Part shown: positions 12,632 to 24,590 of the stretch, piece by piece
Numbering within the stretch: position 1 is the stretch's first letter
Layout: each line of letters opens with the position of its first letter
NCBI GenBank assembly: GCA_964036665.1
Contig: OZ038530.1
Span: 6,524,501 to 6,588,500, forward strand
Source of the DNA: Gordius sp. MW1
Taxonomy: Eukaryota > Nematomorpha > Gordioida > Gordea > Gordiidae
Direction: 5' to 3'
DNA length: 64,000 nt
The notes under the pieces: generated by a model
Told to the model about the DNA's origin: nothing
Seen by the model: the letters and a program-made list of their open reading frames with translations, nothing else
Databases searched by the model: none
Made by a program: the position numbers and the translations under genes

Positions 12632-13676
12632 TTTGGATTTTGATGAAATCTTAACCGAAAGTAATGCTGACCAGGATTTATGTAAAGTAAAAACCATTTT
12701 GTTAGGCCTAGACGATAGTAATGACACACCATTACCTTTTAAACATGTTATAAATGAAATGTACTTGGAAAACGAAGTTATAATGCGACATGAAAGGGTG
12801 GTGGTTCCTGTTAAACTGCGTCAGGAGGTGTTAAATGTTTTGCATCAAGGGCATGCAGGAATGGTTAAGATGAAAGGACTAGCCCGACAATATGCGTGGT
12901 GGCCTAAGATGAATAAGGATATTGAATTATTTGTCAGGCAGTGCGAGCTTTGTAAGCTTGATGCGCCCCGCAGAAATAAAAAGGCCAGGTGGCCGCGTCC
13001 CAATTCTCCGTGGGAGAGAATACATATAAATTTTTTTGAATTTGACAATAAACGTTTTATTTTAATAGTTGACGCGTTTTCCGGTTGGACGGAATTTAAA
13101 AACGTTTCTAGCATGTCAAGTAAAGTAACAATAAATATTTTAAAAGAATTATTTGGCGCATACGGATTTCCAACTGTAATGGTTACGGATAATGGAAAGG
13201 CTTTCGTAAGCGTAGAATTTAAAAGTTTTTGCTGGGAATTTAAAATTAACCATTTGCTAACTCCTCCTTATCACCCTAGCTCAAATGGGCAGGTTGAAAG
13301 GTACGTAGGGATAGTGAAAAAATGGTTAAGGGTAGCTAACGAGACGAAAGGAGGCACTTGGCTGCTAAAATTATACCATAATATGTCCCCAAGGTATCCT
13401 AATCGTCCCTCCGTAAGCTACGAATTTTTAAATAGAAAATTGAGGTACCCACCGGACTTTTTACAATGTCCTGAGTCAGATTTATCTGGGTTAAACAGTT
13501 CCAAATTTAAAGTAAAGCAAAAGGTTTGGTATAGGAATTATTTAAAGGGACCTAAATGGGTAATAGGCGAGATTGTTAAGCAGGAGGGCTCGAAGTTATA
13601 CAAAGTAAAAAATTTGACAACCCTTTATATCGAAACTAGGCATGAGGAACAGATTAAATCGTACAATGCTTTATAG
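12632..13676 (+). pseudogene. Ty3/gypsy integrase (3' part of pol)
   Basis: Integrase region of the truncated gypsy element, which inserts retrotransposon cDNA into the genome. The reading frame is open from inside the hAT MITE to the stop at 13674-13676. Visible features are the N-terminal zinc finger (HQGHAG, then CELC about 30 residues later), and the DDE core with Asp in VDAFSGWTEF, Asp in VTDNGKAF and Glu in SSNGQVERYV. A C-terminal segment ends in TRHEEQIKSYNAL. The domain itself looks intact, but the element lacks gag, protease and reverse transcriptase, so I call it a pseudogene. Confidence 0.88.
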
Positions 13677-13739
13677 TCGCGATATATTCATATATATAAA
13701 ATGTTGGTTCTGAGGTTTATTTATTGTATATCAGATAAA

Positions 13740-14229
13740 TATACCAACCGCTTGGTGCGACGTGCGGCTGGAAGTAACACCTACTGCGCCAGTGGATGCG
13801 CGTAGACCGATGGTAATAACCTATGCTGTGGAGAAGGACGGTAGGGCGCGGGTGCTGAGCATTACGCACCCGAACGCCGGCCCTTTTCCCAGATTACCGC
13901 GATTGGGTGAGTTAGGTAACAGGTTACCGGCTGCCCGGCTTAGGCCGGCAGGTACCGGGCCTGTCAGGCCCATAGCTGCACCGTACGATCGGAATACAAA
14001 CAACAATTTTGTAAATCGGGTGGCCGAACTCGTAGCGACGCGAAGGAGGAAGTGCTGGGGATGCAGGGCGAGGCATCTCCCGCCTATGTGCCCCAAACCC
14101 CGGGCACACATCACACCAACGGTCTCCGACCGCGAAGGAGACGGTACGGCCGAAGTCGTCGAAGGGGCCTTAGGAGGCCTGAACATCGACGAGTCGACTG
14201 CGTCCACGTCACAGTTACGGAGGACGTAG
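13740..14229 (+). CDS. Accessory ORF downstream of gypsy pol, GC-rich, CCHC-like
   Basis: An open frame between integrase and the LTR; an ATG-initiated version would start internally and the true start is uncertain. The protein is Arg/Pro/Ala-rich and begins with a WCDVRLEV-like segment. A Cys/His motif CWGCRARHLPPMC is present about 100 residues in (C-x2-C-x3-H-x4-C, one residue short of a canonical zinc knuckle). Base composition is clearly more GC-rich than pol. The second gypsy element (27583-27849, minus) has an ORF in the same place that starts with a similar SWCRVRIVVE segment. Function is unknown. Confidence 0.5.
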
Positions 14230-14598
14230 GAGTGACACTACACCGATTGTTACCCTTTCTTCCCCCCCCCCCCATATAAAAATATTACACTCCATCGACG
14301 AGTACCATCACCATCAAGATCAATCCTAACAAAAACAAAACAAAAACAAAAAAAAAGAAGAAGAAAACAACGCGCAACGATAACATCGACGCGGCTTGGC
14401 CAGAACAATTTGATATCCAGCGCAAACTCTATTCAAATGCAGCACAAACAACACCCAATCCTTATCCGATAATCAAAGTGGTAGACGCCAACACACCACG
14501 TAGTTAAAAAAACCATATGTAACCTGATCGGGGCCTAGACGTATTGATGATCGTACTTAATGAAATTGCTAAGGACATCAAGTCTGCGACTTCTCGAT
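14230..14598 (+). other. Gypsy 3' non-coding region
   Basis: Lies between the accessory ORF and the polypurine tract. It includes a C-run, an A-rich AAAACAAAA stretch and no convincing reading frame. Confidence 0.4.
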
Positions 14599-14609
14599 AA
14601 AGGGGGAGG
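14599..14609 (+). other. Polypurine tract
   Basis: AAAGGGGGAGG directly precedes the putative LTR start TGTTGTATAACC, as expected for plus-strand DNA priming in an LTR retrotransposon. Confidence 0.7.
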
Positions 14610-14824
14610 TGTTGTATAACCGCCTTCCCCCCCCCCCCCGCCATTCCCTTCTCCCCTTCATCACAGACATTTTTGTACTAATTTATAACGACAGCCTTGT
14701 GCTGGTTACGTATTAATGATTAATTTTTACCCTTTCGCGTTCGCGTAACTTTGATATTAAAAAAAGAGAAAAGTAGAGTATCGGCAAACCATCTGCTGAC
14801 ATAACTCCACCCTAACCTACAACA
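14610..14824 (+). repeat. Putative 3' LTR of the truncated gypsy element
   Basis: Begins TGTTGTA right after the polypurine tract and ends TACAACA, giving TG...CA with a 7-bp inverted terminal repeat and a length of 215 bp. I see no second LTR in the window, which agrees with the 5' half being lost. The right boundary rests only on the inverted terminus. Confidence 0.6.
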
Positions 14825-15319
14825 CAATTCTTACACTTTATTATTCTGGATTCATTATCCAATTTTCCCCTACAATTTTCAATATTATAAAATTTCTGCT
14901 TCTCTCGTATTTGTACCAGAACATATACTATTACAAATAAAACTTTCTTGGGACTTAACAACTAATAAAAGCTTGATATTAAATCCGGAGCGGATTCAAA
15001 AATCATTTTTAAAAATTATAATCGAAGTGATTGCGCCTAAAATGTTTGTTAACTATTTCGTTTTACTAGAGTTTTTGAATGAGAAATCAAAAAATAACAC
15101 TTTTTTATTATTTTTTTGAACTTATTAAAGAATCGAAATTTTAAAGTGCTAATATAGTCCAATTTTTGGATTGTTTAACGTCGGCCGTAAAATATCTACA
15201 AATTTTCTCGGGACCGGGTCAAAACCGCAGAAAAAAAACAGCAGAATTGGTCAGAACTGATCAAGACTGGTCAGAACTGGTCAAGGTTGAACATCTGTTT
15301 ATTGATATGATCAATTAAA

Positions 15320-15715
15320 ATGTAAGTTTTAACCTATCTTTTATTCATAATTTATATTATAGATGTTGTATACTAATACTTCCATGGATATCATATTATA
15401 TTTACAATTTTGGAAATAAAGGAAATAGAATTAAAAGTTTTAACCTAAAATTCTATTCATAATTTATATTAAAGATGTTAAATACTAATACTTCCATGGA
15501 TATGATATTATATTTATAATTTTGGAAATATAGGAAATAGTGTTTAAGTTTTAACCTATCTTTTATTCATAATTTATATTATAGATGTTGAATACTAATA
15601 CTTCCATGGATATGATATTATTTTTACAATTTTGGAAATAAAGGAAATAGAATTTAAGTTTTAACCTATCTTTTATTCATAGTTTATATTATAGATGTTG
15701 AATACTAATACTTCA
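15320..15715 (+). repeat. Tandem array, about 110-bp unit, 3.6 copies
   Basis: Copies of AAGTTTTAACCTATCTTTTA followed by an AATACTTCCATGGATAT block recur near 15325, 15434, 15544 and 15655. Units are AT-rich and non-coding. The last copy is cut off near 15715, just before a TTAGGG-like patch. A short GGTCAGAACTG tandem lies immediately upstream at 15243-15285. Confidence 0.8.
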
Positions 15716-15735
15716 ATCTTAGATTGGTGAGGAGG

Positions 15736-15802
15736 GTTAGTGTTTTAGGTCGGGGTTAGTGTTTTAGGTTAGGGTTAGTGTTTTAGGTCAGGGTTAGGGT
15801 TA
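15736..15802 (+). repeat. Interstitial TTAGGG-like patch
   Basis: Alternating GGTTAG and GTTTTAGGTC motifs similar to those at 8785, 59110 and 59765. Dispersed repeat, not a chromosome end. Confidence 0.55.
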
Positions 15803-18763
15803 TATTGATTATCTAAAAGTCATATTATTCTGCTACTTTTTAATCCTGCTACTTTGACCCTTTAAAATGTTTTGCCTTTACACTCATTTAAGTTTTTTTT
15901 ATAAATATTTACTAGATTATAACAGACCAATTTTATTAATATTTACTAAATTATAACAGACAAATAATCAGTGGTAATAATATTTAACATTGCATCTCTT
16001 TCTTTATATTTTAGATAACATGATATTGTTTTAAATTGAGATGGGCCTATTTCACTGTTAGTATAATGTTCTTTTAAATTATTGATACAAGATCTTTGTT
16101 GATTTCTTTCTTAGATTTTGGGCTTATTGTTTTTCCTTGGTTTATTTTATAGATATTTGAGTTAGTTTCTTTCTGTATCTTTTTGAGATAATCAATAAAT
16201 TGATAAATATTGGGTCTGATGATTTTTACCCATATTAGCTTTGATGTAAGAATATTGACCAAGGGTCAGTACCTGCCCACTTCTTGAAGATTTTTTAAAT
16301 TCTAACCAAATATGCATTAAAATTTATATTTTGTATACTTATTCTATTCTTGCTCAAAAATGAGACAAATTCTTTAAAATAAGACATGAAAATAACAATT
16401 AAATATATGCTGTTTTGTCGTATAATTCTAAAATGTCTATGCGCTTCGCATTTTCCATCCCCTCGACTTTTTCTGCTATTTTTTCATAATTCTGCTATTT
16501 TGACCCCGATTCATTTTCTCGATAGGCAACAATGTTATTGTTTATTCTCTTTTTTGGAATAACATCTTTTATATCTGCTTATCGACAAGGATGCTATAAT
16601 TATAAATACGACGAAAAATTCAAGAATGAGTAAAATATTATTTTGTGTGATCTTTTTAGTTTTGTCGCCAAGTCACTAAAGATTTTAACTTCATTTTTAA
16701 CTAATATTTAGCATATTATTGTAGCAGGATTTAGTTTTTTTCAATATGGATTTAGTCTCACTAGTTGTTTATTGCATCAATCATTAATTTACAACTAATC
16801 ATTATATTTGAATTCATATATGACATCATTTAAATATTTATGTGCCCGTAATCTATTTTAACACTAATAATAAACAATTTTATTATTTTGTCAATTTTTC
16901 TTTTGATTATGAAGAAAAGAATTTATTGATTAAAAAGAATGGAAAAGGACTTGAGCTACTGAGCTTTGTAAAACTGCTTAAGATTAATTTTTAAAGATCA
17001 AATTAATTTATTACACTTAAAAATTAGTCTTAATTCTCCCCCAACCCTAAGGACAGAAGAAAGGTGGAAAAATTCAAATTTTCATCCCAGTAGTGGCCAC
17101 AACACTGTAATTTAAGGTCCGATTATAGCCATACTTAAGCAAATATCAAAATTTTGTATATCTACACACAACCCTAATTTTTATGTTTAGCAAAAATTCA
17201 CAATAGAAATTGTAAAATCCAATACAATTTTAATTCATGGGCTCTATGCCCGCTCATTAATCTAACATTTTAGCATGTATTATACACAATTATTTGGAAA
17301 TAAATATTGTTATGTAAAAAAATAGCTGTCCTTTGTAAACAAACATAATTTTTTAAAACTGATGAAGCTTAAATAACTTAATTCTTTGCAAATGACTGAT
17401 TAAATCAGCTATGGTTTATTAGTTTATAAAAACCATATTTAAAATTTAATTAACTGGTATACATTTCAAATTAAGCCCCAACCATGTTCTATAAGTATAT
17501 TTTTTTCAACTGTATGTCATGATCAAAAGCTACTATTTACAAATGGTAGAATTGACGTGATAAATAGGTAGGAGACAAGAGAATTCTATATTATGGCCCA
17601 CTGGGCCCATTTTTTAAGAAACAACATAAAAATTGGTGTTGAGATTTTCACAAAAAATGAAGAAATGTGAGTGTATGGGTTGGGTTAGGATGCATATTAA
17701 TTGTTTAAACGTATAGTGATTTTAAAGGGTGTGAGAAAAAAATAAAACAGGTTTTAAAATAAAAGTAACCTATTGTATGTAGGCTGTTTGAATGTTAAGG
17801 GGGGGGGGGAGTGTTATGGGTTAATAGAATAAGTACATAAACTGCATATATTAAGGAATGAAATAATATGTAAATGTTTTAAATTATATGGGTAAGTGAG
17901 AATGTGTGTGCTTGTATATTTGCAACTGATTAGGTTGGTCTTTGATTTATGGCTTTAGGTGGTCAACCAAAACAACTTAAATAAATTTTATAGGAAGGTC
18001 GTTATGGCATGTTGATCCGGAATAAATGTTTTGCAATGGCTTGAGTGTAACTGTTTTTGGATTTTTAAGTGAATTTTTCTTATTTGGTAAAATTTATCTG
18101 CAACCAATCCATGAGATTTTTTATATTTTTATTGGAAAATTAACTTTCATCTTACTCTTAATGAATTTAATCTTACCATTTATTAATATAAATTTATATG
18201 CTAGCTTAATGTGGGACAGATTATGTGCTCTGATAACTAAATAGTGAGTGTCAAATATGCTAAACGCGTTTTGCTTAAAACTTTAGAATATGTATAATTA
18301 ATATTGAAAGTACTATATTAGATACCTAGAAATTATACTGGTCAAATATTTATTTAATAATTTAATATAAGTATATCAATTAGTGCCATATAAAAATGAT
18401 TATATTGCCTTTTAAATATTTACCAAGGTTTGTTCATTTATGTCCTTGAAATTGTATTATACAAAGTTCTAAACACTTATTTTTAATTTTAACCATCTTA
18501 TGGTTTTAAATTTGGAACATTCTAATAACTGGATTATCTGTATTTTTTAGTGTGATTAATACAGATTTTATACTTCAAAAAAATACATATTTAGAGAAAA
18601 ATAATGTGACTAATTTATCACAACTTTAACCTGACAACATTGACTAACCCAAATTTGACTCACCTAACAAGTTATATTTCTACTTTCTATGTAAGCTTTT
18701 TCATATTTATTATGTACACACAGACTCCAATATGTTTATAATATTGTTTTTATTGTATTTTAG
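15803..18763. other. Long AT-rich region, no gene assigned
   Basis: About 3 kb of AT-rich sequence. Short open frames (for example 18026-18244) show no recognisable protein. The missing 5' exon(s) of the cathepsin gene, encoding signal peptide and most of the propeptide, probably lie here or further upstream, but I could not identify them. Confidence 0.4.
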
Positions 18764-21092
18764 AAAATTTAACCTATATGCCTCAACTGGTCATGGTCTT
18801 GACTTAAAGGATTTACCTGAATCATGGGATTGGAGAAATATTAGTGGAAGAAATTATGTTAGTCAAACCAGAAATCAACACATACCTCAATGTAATTTGC
18901 CTTGATAACATCTTTCGATTAAAAATTATTATATATTGTGTATTTTCTAATTTTAATTTTTATCTACGTAAGATTGTGGGTCTTGTTGGGCAATGGGGAG
19001 CACAAGTTCTTTGGCAGATCGTATAAATATTATGAATGGAGGTGCTTGGCCATCTGCTTACCTCTCGGTTCAAAATGTTATAGATTGTGCTCAGGCTGGT
19101 AGTTGCCGGGGTGGGGGTCATATTGGTGTTTTTGAATACGCCCACAAATATGGTATCCCTGACGAAACTTGCAATAATTATCAAGCCAAAGATCAAAGTA
19201 CATAAATAAAATTTCTATTGGTTTCATTTTTGGCCTTTTATCTATTATGCACCAACTCAATGTGGCATTTAAGAATGTTTACACTTGGACTTATTAATTT
19301 TATAACATTGAGTTGCTCTTATTTATATAAACATCCTAAATCGAACACCTGTTTTCTTTAGAATTATAATGACTTTTACTATGCATTTTATTATTATACC
19401 ACTTAAATAATATTTTTATAACATGGATGAACCTGAGTTAAAGGATATAAAGCTTTTTGCATAATATAAAAGCCTTGACACGTTTAAAACTTAACTAATA
19501 TTTTTAATTTACATGATTAATATGATAATAAGTTGGGAAGTAAACTAATCCCTGAGGCAGTGGCAAAATTATATAGCTCGGAAAAATTTTTATTTTCACG
19601 TCATCAATTTAAAAAATAATCATATTTTCTACAATTATATTGAAAATAATATACCGTAAAATGATTTCTTTTATGATAGATAAAAAATCTTTTGTTATAT
19701 TATATTTGAAATTAATTAATTGCGGATTTGCTAATATTTCGAAGAAGATAATAATAACCCCATTTAGGAGTGCCGCAATTAACTTATAAGTTTTCTTTTA
19801 TGGTGTTCGTTTGTTTAAATATTAGGTCCCCATGGGTTTTGTATTAAATATATTTAAGAAGAATTATGTTGGATCAAACTATAATCTAGCTTTTATTGTG
19901 GAATCCTATCCAATGAAAAGGCGTAAAAACATAGGTTAAAATACTATTTTTTATCGGAATGCGTTATAATAGAATGATGAGGAAAATATGTCAAAATCTA
20001 TAAAAATTAATGTGTATATTATTGTCTTTATGGCTTGAGTGTTATTGAGAATTAGTCAGTTTGCCTAAATCCATGACTTGAGTTCAGATCGGCGGCCCTA
20101 CTATTTATATTTAAAAATCAATATATCTTTTTTTATATATACCTAGAGTGCATAACGTTTAATCGGTGTGGAACATGTGTTACATTTGACGCTTGCAGTA
20201 GAGTCCCTAATTACAAAGTATGGAAAGTTGATAAATATGGTCCTGTTGAGGGATACGATAATATGAAGGCCGAAATATATAAAAATGGTCCCATCAGGTA
20301 CTTTCTAGTTAAAAACAGTTTTGATTATATTGTTTCAACCAACTGGCGTTGTAAAACCGGGTGGGCTTTGTTCGGTTGACCTTCGGTGTTAGTCGACAAA
20401 ACATAAACAGACCAATGGTTTGACCGAAAAACCTTTCTGGTCTGTTTATGCCTTGTCGACTAAAAGCAAAGGTCGATTAAACAAAAACCACCCGTTTTTA
20501 CAAAACACTAATTACAACGTACTAAATGATACTTTTTATAATTGTAGTAACGCATTTTATTTTTAAATTAGTTGTGGCATAATGGTTACCGATAACATGG
20601 AAAAATATACTGGCGGGATTTATAGTGAATATTCTGCTGAAATAGGGGTAAAACTTTTGATAATGAATATATTTTATACTTATTATTATACTATAGATCA
20701 ATCATATCTTGTCGGTTGCTGGTTGGGGTGTTGAAGGGGAAGGCAAAAACAGGACTGAATTTTGGATTGTCCGTAACTCCTGGGGTGTATATTGGGTATA
20801 ATAATAATAATTTAATTTATTAATTAAGCTTTTATTATAATTAAGCTCACTTCACTATAAATCTCATTTATCTTTTTATAAGGGTGAAGATGGCTGGATG
20901 CGAATTGTTACGAGTGCCTCCCAAAATGGTAAGGGGAATGATTACAATCTAGGTATCGAAACTGAATGTGCCTACGCAGTCCCTTTCAAAAATCAAGTCC
21001 CTTTTGACAACGATACTATTCAGTTTGATGATGCAGAATCGAAGAGTTTCATGCTGAATGACATTAAATACAATAGCGTATCACGTATTTAA
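18764..21092 (+). CDS. Cathepsin Z/X-like cysteine peptidase, 5' exon(s) not found
   Basis: Papain-family lysosomal carboxypeptidase of the cathepsin Z (X) type. Six exons were placed by similarity and GT-AG junctions: 18764-18891, 18973-19197, 20147-20297, 20572-20647, 20697-20795 and 20883-21092. They join in frame into 295 residues. The protein begins just before the mature N-terminus (LPESWDWRN). It has the diagnostic HIP mini-loop and catalytic Cys in RNQHIPQYCGSCWA, the catalytic His in [11 protein letters not shown] and the catalytic Asn in [23 protein letters not shown] is also typical of the family. The start codon, signal peptide and most of the short propeptide are missing, since exon 1 here opens mid-codon. 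The C-terminus runs some 30 residues beyond the usual family end. A foldback MITE sits in the third intron. Confidence 0.93.
20348..20506. mobile_element. Foldback MITE in a cathepsin intron
   Basis: About 159-bp imperfect palindrome. The left arm starts GTTGTAAAACCGGGTGG and the right arm, reverse complemented, starts GTTTTGTAAAAACGGGTGG. The arms continue pairing through GTCGACAA and AAACAGACCA to a short loop near 20418-20440. Non-coding. No clear target duplication was found. Confidence 0.75.
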
Positions 21093-21920
21093 TATGCACT
21101 AGCATTTAATCTTTTTTAATATATAACATATTTGGCCAAAATTATGTGAAACATTCTTTTATATACGTTTTTATTGCACACTGATTTTGGATATACAACA
21201 TAAGTTTCAAACTATTTAAAGTTGAAATACATGCCTTTCCTTCCCATAACTATATAATTTTTATCATATTTATCATGTAAAAATTTTAACAACTTTAATT
21301 TATTGTGTGATGAATAAAAATATTGAAATTGAACTTCTTTCCTTGTAAGTTTTTAAAGATGATCCATAAGGATTTTTTTCTTTGAGTATGGTAAATAAAT
21401 CTATAAATTTGTCATCGGCCCAGATATATATGCAATAGTCCCTAAAAATCTGATAAGAATTATCTGTCTTCATAATAAAATATTAGCGTATTTTTTATTT
21501 TTTATTTAATTTTTGATGAAATTATCAAATATTTTTGCTTATTTGTCAATATCTATGCGTGTAATTACTAACATCGTTGAACATTAGCTCACAATTTTTT
21601 GTTCTCTAACCAAATGCAATTTGGTACATTCCTTTTATCGAATGAAGTTCCAAAAAATTTTAAGAATCTTGCGTTAAATCAGGTAATTTATGATCGTGTT
21701 TTTAAATTTAATTTTAAGCAAAATCTAGTCTTAATGTTCCCCTATATTAATGTTGGTTTTAACTTTTATAATGTTCTTCTATTTAAGCATAACGTTTTTA
21801 TATCATTGTAAACATATTTATACTTGGCAATGCATGAGATGGTCTTTTACCATTATTTATGTTTACCACATTAAAGCAAGTGTTATTTTTATTAAAACCG
21901 AAATTTTAATATAATTAATC
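21093..21920. other. Cathepsin 3' flank, no further gene seen
   Basis: AT-rich sequence, presumably including the cathepsin 3' UTR. An AATAAA-type signal is present near 21313 (GATGAATAAAAATATTG). A 70-residue open frame at 21599-21811 has no recognisable features. Confidence 0.4.
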
Positions 21921-21921
21921 T

Positions 21922-22090
21922 GTGGCGTAGCCAGGATTAGATTCAGAGGGGTGGGGGGGGCAAAATGATATGGGTAGGGGCAGAATGATAATTTTTTAAA
22001 ATTTTAGCCATAAATTTATTAAATTTTTAAGAATATTTAAATTTAGAGGGGGGCAGCCACCCCTCCCTGCCACGCCCTGACTACGCGCAT
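21922..22090. mobile_element. MITE with GGCGTAGCCAGG-type inverted ends
   Basis: Left end GTGGCGTAGCCAGG and right end CCTGACTACGCG are imperfect inverted repeats enclosing G-rich and AT-rich sequence. This is the same family as the cleaner copy at 56843-56992. Target duplication is not evident here. Confidence 0.6.
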
Positions 22091-22613
22091 ATGAGAGCTG
22101 TACTTTACAGTCACTTTTAAAATATTATTTATTACTATTACATTGACCTTTTTTTAAAATAATCGACTAGTTACTTGCCTACAAGAATCTAAAGGTTACT
22201 TAGCAAAAATTTTACGCAATTTAATAAAACAATATTTAGATTCGCATATTTGCATTTACTATCAAGGTTAATATGGCATAATGAACTGTAGCTTTACTAC
22301 AAGTATAACTGGTTAATTTGTTTAGTTTGTTAACTGCCCTTTGACTAAGTTAAGGGGATGTGTTCTCTAAAAATAATCAAAATTAATTTTATGTGCTTCT
22401 ATAAATCTGTAGTGGAATTTATGGGACCTGATGTGTAACCCACCTCGGGACTGTCCAATTTTCATATATATCGCATTTTCTTCGTTAATTTTTTCAATTG
22501 TCGAAAAAGGCCAAGGAGTTTTGCCTTGATTATTCATTTATCGTGTTTTATACCAATGAGGAAATAAAGTTAACTAAGTCTGATCATATATACTTATTAA
22601 ACATATAACAAAA
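22091..22613. other. No gene seen
   Basis: AT-rich spacer between a MITE and the SINE cluster. No reading frame or repeat recognised. Confidence 0.35.
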
Positions 22614-22689
22614 ACTCGGGCTTTCGGCCCTCGTGGGAAGGGGGAGAAGGGAAGGGAAGAGGGGTTAGGGTTAAAGAGTAAAAAAAAAA

Positions 22690-23190
22690 CGAAAAAAAAA
22701 TTTTCGAATCACATTTTGGCGAATGGTCATTTTTTTCCATTGGTCAGCAGCCAGGACACGGTAAAAGTGGATATAAATTCATAATAGTCAAAAAAAAACG
22801 AAAAAAAAGTTTTCGAATCACATTTTGGCCAATGGTCATTTTATTCCATTGGTCAGCAGCCAGCGGACGGCCAAAAAGTCATAATAGCAATGGTAGTAAC
22901 AGGAACAATCATAATAGTCAAAAAAAACGAAAAAAATAATTTCGATTTACATTTTGGCCAATGGTCATTTTTTCCATCGGTCAGGAGCCAGCGGACGCCC
23001 AAAAAGTCATAATAGCAATGGTAGTAACAGGAACAATCATAATAGTCAAAAAAAAAACGAAAAAATAAACTCGGATTCACATTTTGGCCAATGGTCATTT
23101 TTTTCATTGGTCAGCAGCCAGCGGACGGCCAAAAAGTCTTATTATCAATGATAGTAACAAGAACAATCATAAGAGTCAAAAAAACTCCGG
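22690..23190 (-). repeat. Tandem array of CCAAT-hairpin modules
   Basis: Four to five units of roughly 110-130 bp. Each has AAAAAACGAAAAAA, then GGCCAATGGTCA, a T-run, CCATTGGTCAGCAGCCAGCG, and CAATGGTAGTAACAGGAACA. The core CCAATGG...CCATTGG can form a hairpin. The same module is the 3' part of the SINE copies elsewhere. Open frames through it (22853-23107) are repeat artefacts. Confidence 0.75.
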
Positions 23191-23339
23191 GATTCTAACC
23201 CAAAAACTAGTTAAATTGCATAGCAATTAAAAGTAAACAACTTTTATTTATGTTTATTATATAATAAAATGAAACAATAATAGAACAAGCGGACGGTCAA
23301 AAAGTCATATTACAATGGTAGTAACAGGAAAAATATATT

Positions 23340-23530
23340 AATTTAATTTAAAAAATAAAAATAAAATTTGCCCTCTCCGGGAATCGAACCAGCAATTCAG
23401 AACGTTCGCCGGGGTTCGAACCCACATTAATAGAGGCATAGGCTTTTGTAGGGGCACAGGGACCCATATCAGTAGAGGCATAGGCCCTTGTAGTGGAGGG
23501 CATAGGGTAATTATAGCAATTAATATCAAT
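23340..23530 (-). repeat. SINE copy with double B-box head
   Basis: On the minus strand this reads CCCTATGCC, two AGCCTATGCC/ACTGATATGGGT segments, then GGTTCGAAC and a second GATTCGAACC-like box, the GGAGAGGGCAAAT boundary, and an AT-rich tail. Box B sequences point to a tRNA-derived pol III unit. Frames through it are not genes. Confidence 0.55.
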
Positions 23531-24388
23531 GTTACCCAATTCAAAAACGAATAGATATCCTTATGCATTAATTTAACGTAGCAATTAAAACCCGACCCCG
23601 CCCGAAAGCGAGGGAGATAGAGATGAGGGGTGGGGCACCTCTTATGTATTAATTTAAAAAATAACACAGCGAGGGAGATAGAGATGAGGGGTGGGGCACC
23701 TCTTTCTCATGCATTAATTCAAAAAATCGATAACCTAATATACCCAATGCAAATAGATAGGAGGGTAACGGACAACGGACGGACAACCAAAAACGAGCCC
23801 ATAAATTGCATAGCAATTAATATTGTTCATAATGCAGATAAAACAGCTTTATTCTACAAATATTTGCCTACAGCAACAATTGCATTAGCAAACATTGATG
23901 TAGAGTAAAAAATAAGTTAAGTCATGCATGGCCGCCTGAAACCCGATACGGCCCGAGCCCCCTGCCAGTAAGGGAAAATATAATTCGGAAATGTATTCTC
24001 TGTAGTACAATATGATTAAAAAATATAATGATAATTAATCTGGCTATAGAGCTATTTTTTTTGTCTATGTTTAAATTAAATAATGATTATTTTCTCGGAT
24101 AATCGGCAGAGTTTTTAAAAGACTTGAAACTGGTTTAAGCCCAAACCAATCACCGGTTTAAATTTTATTCAATGTAAACTTTATTTTTTTTCTATTTAGA
24201 TTATAGTCTGCAAACAGAAAGGGCCATAAATGGCTTTAAAAAAAGAATCTGCATGTCTTATATACAAGAACTTATTTCAAGTGCAGAGAAGACTGGTATC
24301 GATGCCACCTCTTGAGTCACGACGGTTTTAAAACGAGATGACAGGAAACAAATTGATACTTTGTAATCGAGATCGCGTTCTATAAATA

Positions 24389-24590
24389 AAACTCGGGCCT
24401 TCGGCCCTCGTGGGAAGGGGGAGGGGGAAGTGGGAGGAGGGAAGTGGAGGAGGGGAAGGGAAGGAGGGACGACTCATCTATACTCTGTATAAACGTAGCA
24501 TATTTGCTATGCAATTTATGGGCGAGAAAGGTGGGAAGGGGCGAGAATGCCTATAGGGGGGGTATAAATTGCAAAATGATTAGTTAATTA
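24389..24590 (+). repeat. GC-hairpin repeat, near-complete copy
   Basis: ACTCGGGCCTTCGGCCCTCG hairpin, purine-rich GGGAAGTGG stretches, then ACTCATCTATACTC, a GTAGCATATTTGCTATGCAA palindromic block, and GAAAGGTGGGAAGGGGCGAG. Same family as 1166-1292 and 37470-37650. Confidence 0.6.

Noticed and set aside
13821-14207. Minus-strand ORFs opposite the gypsy accessory ORF
   Set aside because: Shadow frames in GC-rich DNA; the plus-strand frame has the counterpart in the second gypsy element.
18026-18244. Hydrophobic ORF as the missing signal-peptide exon of the cathepsin
   Set aside because: No good splice donor in the right phase, no propeptide similarity, and composition fits random AT-rich DNA.
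22690-23190. CRISPR-like array
   Set aside because: The units are long, the spacers are not unique, and the context is a eukaryotic repeat; these are tandem SINE-tail modules.
23338-23667. ORFs in SINE heads (also 37672-37893, 38479-38739)
   Set aside because: They share the same translated repeat sequence (PMPLLMWVR-type), which reflects the SINE and not a protein family.
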